From Polyangiaceae bacterium (GTDB lineage: Bacteria > Myxococcota_A > Polyangia > Polyangiales > Polyangiaceae): 64,000 nucleotides of DNA. The stretch spans positions 8,866 through 72,865 of the forward strand of contig JACKEA010000012.1 in the NCBI GenBank assembly GCA_020633235.1, given 5' to 3'. The translations under genes and the position numbers were made by a program. The notes beneath the pieces were generated by a model. It was not told the DNA's origin and did no database searches. It worked only from the letters and a program-made list of their open reading frames with translations. Shown here piece by piece: positions 32,927 to 41,049 of this stretch; position 1 is the first letter of the stretch, and the number at the start of each line of letters is the position of its first letter.

Positions 32927-34513
32927 ATGTCGACGCGACACACCATGCGCAAGATTCGAGAAGTTCTCCGACTACGCCACGAGTGCGGATGCACGCAGCG
33001 GCAGATCCAAGCCTCGACCGGTCTCTCGAAGGGCTCGGTGGGCGGCTACCTCAAGCGAGCCCGCGACGCCGGAGTGGGCTGGGAAGTTGCACGCGAGATG
33101 AGCGACGCAGAGCTCGAGGCGCGTCTATTCAAAGCCATCGGCCGACTGGAGCCAGCAGGTCGAGCAGCGATCGACTTCGAGTGGGTGCATCGGGAGATGC
33201 GCAAGACTGGTGTGACGCTCCAGACGCTGTGGGTCGAATACCAGGAAACGACCAGGCTCCGTGGCGATGCGCTGCGGCCCTACCAGTACAGCCAGTTTTG
33301 CGACGTCTACTCTGCGTGGAAATCGAAGCTGGCGATCACGATGCGGCAAACGCACCGTGCGGGCGAGAAGTCATTCGTGGACTTCTCCGGCAAGAAGCCG
33401 AGGCTGATCGACGCCAGCACGGGCGAAGTGAAGGACGTCGAGCTGTTCGTCATGCTGCTCGGTGCGAGCAGCTACACGTACGCCGAGGCGACCGCCACAC
33501 AGAGCGCAGCGGACTTCATCGACGCCACCGTGCGCGGCTTCGAGTACTTCGGCTGCGTACCGGAGATCCTCGTTCCGGATCAGCTCCGTGCCGCGGTCAC
33601 GGGACCGGACCGCTACGATCCGGACATCAATCCCGCCTACCTGGAGATGGCTCAGCACTACGGCGTCGCCGTAGTTCCCGCCCGGCCCGGAAAACCAAAG
33701 GACAAAGCCAAGGTCGAGGGTGGCGTGTTGATCGCACAGCGTTGGATCCTCGCCGCGCTCCGCAACCGGACCTTCTTCAGCCTGGCGGCACTCAACGAGG
33801 CGATCTGGGAGTTGCTCGAGCGGCTCAACTCTCGGCCGTTCCAGAAACTGGAGGGCTGTCGTCGCTCTGCGTTCGAAGGCATCGACCGTCCCGCAATGCG
33901 ACCGCTGCCCAGCCTACGTTTCGAGCGGGGCGAGTGGAAGCGGGCAAAGGTCAACGTCGACTACCACGTTGCATTTGACGACCGGTACTACAGCGCGCCG
34001 TGCGCGCTCATCGGCGCAGCCGTCGAGGTGCGGGCAACCCGTGCAGTCGTCGAGGTGTTTAATGGCCGCCAGCGCGTCGCTTCGCACGTTCGAAGTCGCG
34101 CTCCGAAGGGCACGTACGTGACGTGTCGTGAGCACATGCCGAAGTCCCACCGCGAGTACGGCAAGTGGCCTCCCCAGCGGATGCGATCGTGGGGCAGGAG
34201 TATGGGACCCAACGTCGGCAAGGTCGTTGAAGCCATCTTGGGCCGCTACCGTAACCCAGAGTTCGGCTACCGGGCTGTGCAAGCCCTGGCCCGCGACGCT
34301 CAGCGTGTGGGCAACGACCGGCTCGACGCCGCCTGCGCACGCGCCCTCGCAATCTCTGGCCCCGGTGGCCCAACACGCAGAAGCATCAACGCCATCCTCG
34401 CACGGGGACTGGAGTCAAAACCGTTACCGACAAACGACCCCGAGCCCACCGACTTCGTGCGCCACGAGCACATTCGTGGCGGCGAATACTTCGACAAGGA
34501 GACAAACGAATGA
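32927..34513 (+). CDS. istA: IS21-family transposase IstA
   Basis: 528 residues from ATG 32927. An N-terminal HTH (LRLRHECGCTQRQIQASTGL) binds the end repeats. A DDE integrase core carries FVDFSGKKP, ILVPDQLRAAV and the Glu in DKAKVEGGV. A C-terminal beta region follows (VNVDYHVAFDDRYYSAP) plus an Arg-rich tail. IstA cuts and joins the IS ends; IstB assists target choice. The frame is complete, with no premature stops, in contrast to the copy at 1-3.5 kb. The stop overlaps the istB start (ATGA). Confidence 0.92.
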   Translation: MSTRHTMRKIREVLRLRHECGCTQRQIQASTGLSKGSVGGYLKRARDAGVGWEVAREMSDAELEARLFKAIGRLEPAGRAAIDFEWVHREMRKTGVTLQTLWVEYQETTRLRGDALRPYQYSQFCDVYSAWKSKLAITMRQTHRAGEKSFVDFSGKKPRLIDASTGEVKDVELFVMLLGASSYTYAEATATQSAADFIDATVRGFEYFGCVPEILVPDQLRAAVTGPDRYDPDINPAYLEMAQHYGVAVVPARPGKPKDKAKVEGGVLIAQRWILAALRNRTFFSLAALNEAIWELLERLNSRPFQKLEGCRRSAFEGIDRPAMRPLPSLRFERGEWKRAKVNVDYHVAFDDRYYSAPCALIGAAVEVRATRAVVEVFNGRQRVASHVRSRAPKGTYVTCREHMPKSHREYGKWPPQRMRSWGRSMGPNVGKVVEAILGRYRNPEFGYRAVQALARDAQRVGNDRLDAACARALAISGPGGPTRRSINAILARGLESKPLPTNDPEPTDFVRHEHIRGGEYFDKETNE

Positions 34514-35271
34514 TGGACCAAGAAACTCATGACAAGCTGCTCGCGCTGCGGCTGCGCACGATGGCGCAGGTGTTCCGCGAGCTACTCGACAAGCCCGACA
34601 AGAGCCTGACCTTCGCCGAGAAGGTCGGCATCATGGTCGACCGCGAGTGGCTCGAGCGCGACAACCGCAGGACCGGACGCCGCGTGAAGGAAGCCAAGCT
34701 CCCCGTCAACGGTGTGCTCGAAGAGGTCGTCGCCGACGCCGGCCGCGGCCTCGACAAGGCCGTTCTCCGCTCGCTCTCGACATGCGGGTGGATCAGAGCC
34801 AAGCAAAACGTGATCGTCCTGGGGGCTACCGGTGTTGGCAAGAGCTTCCTTGGCTGCGCTCTCGCCAATGCAGCGTGCCGCCAGGGCTTCCGTGCGCTGT
34901 ACGTCCGCGTTCCTCGGCTCGTTCACCAGCTCTCGATGGCGCGTGCCGATGGCAGCTACGCTTCAGAGCTCGGGCGGCTCTCACGCTTCGATGTGCTCGT
35001 GCTCGATGACTTTCTGATCGCGCCCATGAAGGACACGGAGCGACGGGATCTTCTCGAGGTCCTGGAAGATCGCTACGACCACTCATCCACTGTCATCACT
35101 TCGCAAGTGCCGACGAAAACTTGGCACGAGATGCTTTCCGATCCGACCATTGCCGACGCGATCTGCGATCGCCTCGTACACAACGCTCACGTCCTCACGC
35201 TGCGCGGACAGTCCATGCGGAGGAAGAAAGGGCTCGCTCCCACCGACACCCCGCCATCCACTACCACCTGA
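34510..35271 (+). CDS. istB: IS21-family helper ATPase IstB
   Basis: 253 residues. It has an N-terminal helical IstB domain (LRLRTMAQVFRELLDKPDKS), Walker A VLGATGVGKSFLGC, Walker B VLVLDDFLIAPM and sensor TVITSQVPTKTWHEML. IstB is an AAA+ clamp that assembles on target DNA and licenses IstA. The ATG overlaps the istA stop. It lacks obvious truncation, so the element could be active. Confidence 0.92.
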   Translation: MMDQETHDKLLALRLRTMAQVFRELLDKPDKSLTFAEKVGIMVDREWLERDNRRTGRRVKEAKLPVNGVLEEVVADAGRGLDKAVLRSLSTCGWIRAKQNVIVLGATGVGKSFLGCALANAACRQGFRALYVRVPRLVHQLSMARADGSYASELGRLSRFDVLVLDDFLIAPMKDTERRDLLEVLEDRYDHSSTVITSQVPTKTWHEMLSDPTIADAICDRLVHNAHVLTLRGQSMRRKKGLAPTDTPPSTTT

Positions 35272-35299
35272 CCACTGCGGTCGTCGCTTCGCTCCGATT

Positions 35300-35369
35300 C
35301 GGCGCCCAAGTGCTCCGGAACGGATGCCCAAGTCGTCGGAACGCGTGCCCAAGTTGAGCGGAATACGCA
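35300..35369 (-). repeat. Right end repeats of the intact IS21 element (three copies)
   Basis: CCCAAGT units ending at 35311, 35333 and 35354, 21-22 bp apart, inverse to the left-end series. Confidence 0.82.
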
Positions 35370-35375
35370 GTTGGG

Positions 35376-35762
35376 TCACATCGTGGCAGGCTCGAGGTCG
35401 CCCGACTCCGGAATTTCGTCGGGGCGCGCTTCCCGGCACGCGGTCCTACCGGGCAGATTCAAATCGCAGAATTCCTGGCATTCGTCTTTCGTCGGCCCAC
35501 ACGCGGCGATCATCACTCCCTTGATCTCGGACGGTCGCGTGCAGCAGTAGGCCTTGGCTCGTTCGAAGCAGCCTCCCCCAGCTCGTTCGCAACGCTCAGC
35601 GCTCGATAGACACTCCCGGGGCCCACCTGGGAAGTTTGGCGCCACGCCACAGTAGAACTTGGTCGGTTTCGATGCTTGGGGCCCTTGGAGGAAAGCGATA
35701 CCGATCGCGACGACCGCGACTCCGGCAAATGCAAGCTTCGTGATGGTGGACATTTGGGACAT
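35376..35762 (-). CDS. Small anchored Cys-rich protein
   Basis: About 128 residues from ATG 35762 (a second ATG is at 35753). A single hydrophobic helix (LAFAGVAVVAIGIAFL) at residues 8-25 has no lipobox, so it may be a membrane anchor or uncleaved signal. The exported part has ten cysteines (FYCGVAPNFPGGPRECLSSA, CERAGGGCFERAKAYCC, CGPTKDECQEFC), likely disulfides. The stop lies 7 bp outside the right end of the IS21 element, so the last residues (GDLEPATM) may have been altered by the insertion. Function unknown. Confidence 0.65.
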   Translation of the reverse strand: MSQMSTITKLAFAGVAVVAIGIAFLQGPQASKPTKFYCGVAPNFPGGPRECLSSAERCERAGGGCFERAKAYCCTRPSEIKGVMIAACGPTKDECQEFCDLNLPGRTACREARPDEIPESGDLEPATM

Positions 35763-36161
35763 GGCGCAGCTCGTCTCGGCGGAACTCGGGTGAAGCCCAA
35801 CGTGAAGCTGCTGCTCCGCCCCGGCAGGGCAGAAAGGCAGGAAGGCATTGGGCCTGTGTCGGTTGTACTGCTCCGACAACCGACTGGTCGGCGAGTTCCA
35901 AAGCTTGCGGGACGCGGCCTCGCACGCAGGGCCCGACCTGCTGCTCCGAGTTCCCCAGGCTGCGGCGTGACGGGGGAGCCGTGTCGGGCCGGAGGCGCGC
36001 GCGCGGCCTCCAGAAGTTCGCGGCCTACGAACCGTCCCGGATCTGTGACTGCGAGGACCCGCGCGTGGCCGCCAACGCCCCCCCTTGTGTTCCGTCAACC
36101 GGATTGCGACGATAGCAGCATATGCTGTTCGCTAGTGGGGTTGCTAACGCGGAGCGCTCGA
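35763..36161. other. Intergenic stretch with a 12-bp palindrome
   Basis: 399 bp between divergent small genes, with no credible coding frame; long frames here are codon-bias artefacts. The perfect palindrome CAGCATATGCTG at 36116-36127 lies 35 bp upstream of the lipoprotein start at 36162 and could be an operator. Nothing else is recognised. Confidence 0.5.
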
Positions 36162-36482
36162 ATGACGAATGGGTGGGCACCTTGGGTATTGCTGATGTTG
36201 CTTTCGTCCGTGTTGCTTGCGTGCGGGGGCGGCGCAGAATCGCGGCCAGTCACCACACCCAGCGGCCGGCCGGGCTACACCGTGAGCTGCGAAGATCCCG
36301 CTGACTGCTACGAGGAAGCAGGAAAGCTTTGCCCGACTGGGTATGACATCCTCGACGCCGGCCGGCGTGTCGAGGAGCAGCGCGTCGCAAATGCACTCTC
36401 CACCATGGGGGCCGGGCTCTCCAATCAGCCTGCGCAAAGGCACACCAAGGTCAAGACCGATGCGTTGATCCAATGCCGCTGA
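36162..36482 (+). CDS. Small lipoprotein
   Basis: 106 residues from ATG 36162. Signal peptide and lipobox are LLMLLSSVLLACGGGAE. The mature part includes a Cys pair region (VSCEDPADCYEEAGKLCPTG) seen in several myxobacterial hypothetical lipoproteins, and it ends DALIQCR. It is convergent with the K+ channel gene, separated by an H-repeat. Function unknown. Confidence 0.72.
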   Translation: MTNGWAPWVLLMLLSSVLLACGGGAESRPVTTPSGRPGYTVSCEDPADCYEEAGKLCPTGYDILDAGRRVEEQRVANALSTMGAGLSNQPAQRHTKVKTDALIQCR

Positions 36483-36551
36483 GACCAGTTTTGCGATTCT
36501 CCGAAAACGTCGCGACCGCGGCTACCTCTGAAGCTACTGATGATGAGGTTT

Positions 36552-36567
36552 GGTCCGGCGCGGAACC
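36552..36567 (-). repeat. H-repeat copy 8
   Basis: GGTCCGGCGCGGAACC, 9 nt beyond the minus-strand stop at 36577 and 69 nt after the plus-strand stop at 36482. It is far from the other seven copies. Confidence 0.65.
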
Positions 36568-36576
36568 ACGCGCGGC

Positions 36577-37392
36577 CTAGGATCCGTCCAACGCTTCTCC
36601 GCAGTGCGGACAACGCCGCTTGCTCTCTTGTCGCTGCTGATCCTCCAAGAACGCTGCGCCGAGAATCCCGGTGGGCACCGCAAACAACCCGATGCCCAGC
36701 AATGCCACGATGCCGGCTAGCACCCGGCCGATCGGCGTCACGGGAGTGCAGTCCCCGTAGCCCACGGTAGACAGAGTCTCCACTGCCCACCACATAGAGG
36801 CAGGAATGCTCGAGAAACGTTCGGGCTGTGCGTCGTGCTCTGCGAAGTACATCAGGCAGGATGCGATGAGCAGCAAGGCAACCACCAGGGCTAAACTGAT
36901 CAGCAAGGCCTCCGCTCGCGACCGGAAGACTCGCGCGAATGTCTGCAGAGCCTTCGAATATCGATGAAGCTTCGCGAACCGTAGGAGCCGAAACAGCCGC
37001 ATCACCCAAACGACGCGAAGGTCGAAGCCAAAGAATGGGAGGTAGAATGGAAGCACTGCGGCCAGATCGATCAGCGCCATGAAAGTGAGGGCGAATCGCA
37101 TCCTTCCGCGCACGGGTTCCCGGTAGCGCTCGTCTACTGTGCACGACCACAGTCGGAGGACGTACTCGACGGTAAACGCCAGTACCGAGATCAGCTCGAA
37201 GATCTCGAAGGCCGCACCAAGCTGGGCGTGAATGGTTGCGACCGTATCGAGCACTAGCGTGACGATGTTCGCGACGATCAGGGCGGCGATCGTGACGTCG
37301 AAGACTCGACTGGCGCGATCACCTTCACCGGCGACCTCAACGATTTCGTAGGTCCGACGTCGAACGCGTTCGAGGACCGTAGTGGTATGCAT
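36577..37392 (-). CDS. Voltage-gated-type potassium channel
   Basis: About 271 residues from ATG 37392 (a longer frame to 37473 overlaps the Mrr-like gene). It has six transmembrane helices, an S4-like helix with spaced arginines (RVVWVMRLFRLLRFAKLHRY) and the K+ selectivity filter TVGYGD (about 207-212). The pore turn is MWWAVETLS. The C-terminal tail carries a CPHC half of a zinc-knuckle-like motif (RRCPHCGEAL). It probably conducts K+ across the cytoplasmic membrane. It starts 56 bp after the stop of the Mrr-like gene on the same strand, so it might be read through from the defence operon; that link is uncertain. Confidence 0.87.
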   Translation of the reverse strand: MHTTTVLERVRRRTYEIVEVAGEGDRASRVFDVTIAALIVANIVTLVLDTVATIHAQLGAAFEIFELISVLAFTVEYVLRLWSCTVDERYREPVRGRMRFALTFMALIDLAAVLPFYLPFFGFDLRVVWVMRLFRLLRFAKLHRYSKALQTFARVFRSRAEALLISLALVVALLLIASCLMYFAEHDAQPERFSSIPASMWWAVETLSTVGYGDCTPVTPIGRVLAGIVALLGIGLFAVPTGILGAAFLEDQQRQESKRRCPHCGEALDGS

Positions 37393-37448
37393 GCTTAGTT
37401 CCGCGGGTGTGACAGAAACGCTGGCCGCAACACGTTCAGCAGACCCTG

Positions 37449-38450
37449 CTACTCCTCGAGAACCAGCGCCCAAACACGCTTCAGCGGTAGCTCAGTCTGA
37501 AGTTCTTTCGGTAGCTTGCTGTACATCCGAAGCACGGCTTCGAGCAGTGCGCCCGCATCCCAAAGCCGAATGCGGAAGTAGCTCAGGCGGCTTTCCGATT
37601 GCACGGCCTTGTTGAATCCGCCCCAACACACAAGCAGCCCTTGCTCGGCACCGAACGTCTGCATCGACCCCTGGAGACTTCTGAAGACCGTGACATCGGC
37701 AGGGCTCTGCTGTGACTTGACCTGTACGCAAAGACGTGGCTGGGCGAATCCAAGTGGGCCCGTACCCGCAAGAATGTCCACGCCGCCATCTGCCCCCGGA
37801 GGCGAGACCTGGACCACATACCCTTCGGCTTGAAGGACAGCAGCTACCAGGTCCGTTAGATGGTGGCCCTTGAACTTCTGAAGGACGTGCGTCGAGATCT
37901 GGTCACGGGCGATCTGCTCGATGTCGGGAATGGACTCCTCGTCAGCGCTGCCCGTTGCGTCCGATGCCATCGGAGGTTCGCCCGCAAGCAGCGCACGGAT
38001 GCGTGTCTCAGCATCGTTTCGCGTGATCGCGCAGACGGTCATGAATGCGCCAAAGGAATAGAGAAGGTCCTGGTCGAAGGAGGTTCTGGGGATGTCCGTT
38101 CGGAGCCATTGCACCGGTCGACGGTGCTCGGGTGTGCCAGGTGAGTGAACGTACTGATAGGGACCGGTCACTTTGCCAATCGCAATGGCAGAGGATCGCT
38201 TCAGCGGCAGCACGACCAGGTCGTCCGGCTTGATGCGGTGGGAGAATGCCCACAGTTGGCCCACATGGTTGCTTCGCCGGTTCTTCCCCGCATCGGGGTA
38301 GGTCTGCAGGTACAGCTGGTCGAGCTCCTCCCGCGTCTCGGCCGAGGCGAGGTTGGGCATGTCATCCCAGCCAACCACCGCGACATCGTTGTCGAGGGCG
38401 AAGTCCTCGCGATCCCCTGTTTGTCCTGCCCTAACCAGCCACACTGACAT
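37449..38450 (-). CDS. Mrr-like restriction endonuclease at the end of the DISARM-like operon
   Basis: 333 residues from ATG 38450. The N-terminal 150 residues (MSVWLVRAGQTGDREDFALD, VGQLWAFSHRIKPDDLVVLP, AIGKVTGPYQYV) form a PUA/EVE-like module known in some restriction proteins as a modified-base reader. The C-terminal part (about 180-330) is an Mrr_cat PD-(D/E)XK domain: LVAAVLQAEGYVVQVSPPG, GADGGVDILAG (Asp about 224) and CVQVKSQ (Gln-x-Lys). Such enzymes typically cut DNA carrying particular modifications. It starts 20 bp after drmC, so it is the last gene of the operon. Mrr-type genes are not core members of DISARM. Confidence 0.85.
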   Translation of the reverse strand: MSVWLVRAGQTGDREDFALDNDVAVVGWDDMPNLASAETREELDQLYLQTYPDAGKNRRSNHVGQLWAFSHRIKPDDLVVLPLKRSSAIAIGKVTGPYQYVHSPGTPEHRRPVQWLRTDIPRTSFDQDLLYSFGAFMTVCAITRNDAETRIRALLAGEPPMASDATGSADEESIPDIEQIARDQISTHVLQKFKGHHLTDLVAAVLQAEGYVVQVSPPGADGGVDILAGTGPLGFAQPRLCVQVKSQQSPADVTVFRSLQGSMQTFGAEQGLLVCWGGFNKAVQSESRLSYFRIRLWDAGALLEAVLRMYSKLPKELQTELPLKRVWALVLEE

Positions 38451-38470
38451 TCCAACCTCCCACCAAGCCT

Positions 38471-39199
38471 TCACGAGACTTGTCGAAACACCCCCGCCCC
38501 CGCCGCTCCCCACCACTGCCGGCTCAGCGCCTCCGCAAACGCCGCATCCTCGATCAGCACGCCCACCTCGATGTTCCGCGTCTGCCCGCGGTCGGTGAAA
38601 TTCGCGCTGGTCACGAGCGAGCGGATCTCGTCCACCACCACGCACTTGGCGTGGATGCTCGCGTACACCTGCTTCGAGATGCCGTCGGGGTAGTAGTAGA
38701 TCGTGGGCAGCGGCTCTCCGAACGGCCAGTTGCCGCGCAGGAACTCGTCGCGCCGGAGCTTCGCCGCCTCCTCCGGCGCAACGCCGTCCACCGGCTGCAT
38801 GTCCAGGAACGCGTCCGCCTTCACGCCGCGTTCCTTCATCACGCGATGCAGCGCTTCGAACAGCCGGTATCCGTGGTCGAAGGCGTACCCGCCGATCAGC
38901 ACGCTCTTCCGCGCCGCCCCGAACATTTCCGCGACGACCACCGCGGTATCCCGCGCCAAACTCACCTTCGCCTCGGGCCCGGTCCACACCAGATCGATCT
39001 TGGCGCCCCGCTCTCGCCGCCTTTCGGCGATCACGGCGCGCAGCAGTTCCGCCGCCGCACCTGCCGGCATCGCCCCCAGCGGCGCAGCCGCGCCCAGAAC
39101 CTCCGCGGGCAAGGAAGCGCTCGCCGGCGACTCGCCGCGTTCAGCAAGCGCGAGAAGCGCCTGCAACGCCGTCAGAGATACCCCCGTGAGATCCATCAT
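38471..39199 (-). CDS. drmC: DrmC-like phospholipase D-family protein
   Basis: 242 residues. It contains one HKD motif, SIHAKCVVVDE (His-x-Lys), followed by SANFTDRGQTRNIEVGVLI, typical of PLD-superfamily nucleases and of DISARM DrmC. The upstream half has KSVLIGGYAFDHGYRLFEAL. Single-HKD proteins work as dimers. In DISARM, DrmC is the least essential core component. It overlaps drmB (TGATGG; stop 39196-39198, start 39199) and precedes the Mrr-like gene by 20 bp. Supported by gene order as well as motifs. Confidence 0.9.
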   Translation of the reverse strand: MMDLTGVSLTALQALLALAERGESPASASLPAEVLGAAAPLGAMPAGAAAELLRAVIAERRRERGAKIDLVWTGPEAKVSLARDTAVVVAEMFGAARKSVLIGGYAFDHGYRLFEALHRVMKERGVKADAFLDMQPVDGVAPEEAAKLRRDEFLRGNWPFGEPLPTIYYYPDGISKQVYASIHAKCVVVDEIRSLVTSANFTDRGQTRNIEVGVLIEDAAFAEALSRQWWGAAGAGVFRQVS

Positions 39200-41049
39200 A
39201 CCTCGAAATAGGCAAGCGAAGGATCGCGCCCAATGGTCGGCACCACCAGCCCGCGATCGAGGTAGCGATTGAACCGCTCACAGCTACATTCCGCGATGAA
39301 CAAGCACCCGTGGCATGCGGAGCCCTCGAGGTACCGCTCCGCCAGGTCCCCCTTGGGCGAGTGCGCGGCGCAGACCGGGTCATTCGAGCACAGCGAGCCG
39401 AGCTCCAACGCCCGCGCTAGGTGATGGCGCAGGTGCCGGCCCTGTTCCACGAGTCCGCCCAAGGTCCCTTCCGTTCCAGGTGTCCCCGTCGAGAGCAGAA
39501 TCCCAGCCATCGGCGGCTCGTCGTCCGCGGGTGCGCAGTAGATGCGCTCGCGGATGGCGCTCGCCGCGTAGCCGCACTCCAGCGATAGCGCCGACATCAG
39601 CAGATGCGCCAGCGAATGCAGGAGATAAAACCGCACCCCTGGGAAGTCCGGCCGAGCCTCTGGCGGCGCCGCCTTGAACTGCTCGTCGAAGCCCGCCAGC
39701 AGCTCGCGTCCCCGCTCCTTCACCGCCGCGCGACGCTCCCACGCGCGCACGGCCTGCTCGTCCAACTCGATGAAGATACCCTCGCCGCGGACCTCGCTCG
39801 CCGGTAGCCAGTCCGCATTCATCCCCAGCGGGGCCGTCCGCAGCGCGAGCTCGTACTCGCCCTGCAGATCCGGGGTAGGGAAGTCGATGCGCGTGAACCC
39901 GACCTGGACGCGCACCTCGCGCAGCTTGCTCGCCAGCACGAGCCGCGCGATCCCCGCGGGCAATCCACCCTTGGGCGTCACCGACCGCGCGAAGAAGTCC
40001 GCGCCGTCCGGCGCTAGCTCGCCCTTGCGCTCCGCGGGCTGGCGGATCAGCTCCTTGTACTCGGCCGTCCGCAGTGGGTCCCGCTCGATCGGCACGCCCG
40101 CCTTCTCGGCGCGCACGGCTTGAAGCACCGCGTCGTTGTCGAACCCGCTCAGCGCCTCGCCCGCGCGATCCACGAGCTTCCGCAACATCGCGATCTCGTC
40201 GGCGCTGCTGACCTTGTTCAAGACGTCCCACACCGACAGCACCCGGTCCATCAGTGCTTCGGTTTCCCCCGACGGGATCGATAGCGCGCTTTCCACCTGC
40301 GAGAAGTACGCATTACTCGCGGTACGCACCAGGAGCCGGAGGCGCTCGCCGGAGCTGCACGCCTCGGAGCCCTCGGTGCCCAGCCATGGCCGTTCGCCAC
40401 TGCACAGCGGATTTGTCTCTCGCGTCAGCGCATCCCGCAGTCGCCGGTACCCACCGCAAGCGCAGCGCACCACGATCTCGCTGAAGTCACCGCTGGCCCC
40501 TTCGTGCAGCGTCAGCTGAGGCGCCTCGCAGGTCGGGTTCTGTCCGTGCGCGAATCGGATCCACGGCCAATCCTCGAGGTGCCCATGCGGACAGGCACCC
40601 ACGAACCGCACCGGCACGCATTCCGAAGGTCCGCCCACATCGCAGCGGTGCACGTATCGGTTCCGCTTCAGCTCCAAGCCGGTCGCGCGCACCAGCCGCC
40701 GGCAGCGCGGGTTCTGGCACACGAACCACTTCGGAAACTCGAGCACCTGGATGCCGACCGACTTGCTCGGATCCGAATCGTCCCCCGCCGGCGGCAGCAG
40801 GAACGGCTGCTCCCTGCGCAACGTTCGCCCCGCCTGCGCCAGACGTCGCGCCAACACGTCCCGCAGCCGCGGCTCGTCCACCGCCTTCGCCTCGTGTCCG
40901 CGGCTCCAGTAGTCGAGCCCGCTCACCAGCACGGCCGCGTCCACCAGATCGAGCATGGCCCCGGGGCCGTAGGTTGTGACCACCTGGCTGAGCCGCACCG
41001 CTCCATCCGGTCGCGGCCCTGCGCCTCGGCGGGCTCGTCGCGGCTTCAT
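39196..41049 (-). CDS. drmB: DrmB-like DISARM protein with DUF1998 domain
   Basis: 617 residues from ATG 41049, overlapping the drmA stop by 4 bp. The N-terminal third contains VRLSQVVTTYGPGAMLDLVD and Cys-rich zinc-binding-like segments (CQNPRCRRLVRATG, CGGYRRLRD). The C-terminal third is DUF1998: FYLLHSLAHLLMSALSLECG, IYCAPADDEPPMAGILLS and the final cysteine cluster CSNDPVCAAHSP ... SACHGCLFIAECSCERF. In DISARM, DrmB pairs with the DrmA helicase to form the DNA-binding core that blocks incoming phage DNA. Length and order fit. Confidence 0.92.
   Translation of the reverse strand: MKPRRARRGAGPRPDGAVRLSQVVTTYGPGAMLDLVDAAVLVSGLDYWSRGHEAKAVDEPRLRDVLARRLAQAGRTLRREQPFLLPPAGDDSDPSKSVGIQVLEFPKWFVCQNPRCRRLVRATGLELKRNRYVHRCDVGGPSECVPVRFVGACPHGHLEDWPWIRFAHGQNPTCEAPQLTLHEGASGDFSEIVVRCACGGYRRLRDALTRETNPLCSGERPWLGTEGSEACSSGERLRLLVRTASNAYFSQVESALSIPSGETEALMDRVLSVWDVLNKVSSADEIAMLRKLVDRAGEALSGFDNDAVLQAVRAEKAGVPIERDPLRTAEYKELIRQPAERKGELAPDGADFFARSVTPKGGLPAGIARLVLASKLREVRVQVGFTRIDFPTPDLQGEYELALRTAPLGMNADWLPASEVRGEGIFIELDEQAVRAWERRAAVKERGRELLAGFDEQFKAAPPEARPDFPGVRFYLLHSLAHLLMSALSLECGYAASAIRERIYCAPADDEPPMAGILLSTGTPGTEGTLGGLVEQGRHLRHHLARALELGSLCSNDPVCAAHSPKGDLAERYLEGSACHGCLFIAECSCERFNRYLDRGLVVPTIGRDPSLAYFEV

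Larger units (their letters stand above)
32668..35369 (+). mobile_element. Intact IS21-family insertion sequence
   Basis: About 2.7 kb with inverted ends starting TGCGTATTCCG (32668-32678, and inverse at 35359-35369) and ending in TG/CA as in IS21. istA-like and istB-like genes are intact and overlap by ATGA. Extended multiple end repeats lie at both sides. The flanks (GGCGGAG at left, GTTGGGT at right) are not a target duplication. It is a different subgroup from the degraded IS21 copy near 1-3.5 kb. Confidence 0.9.
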
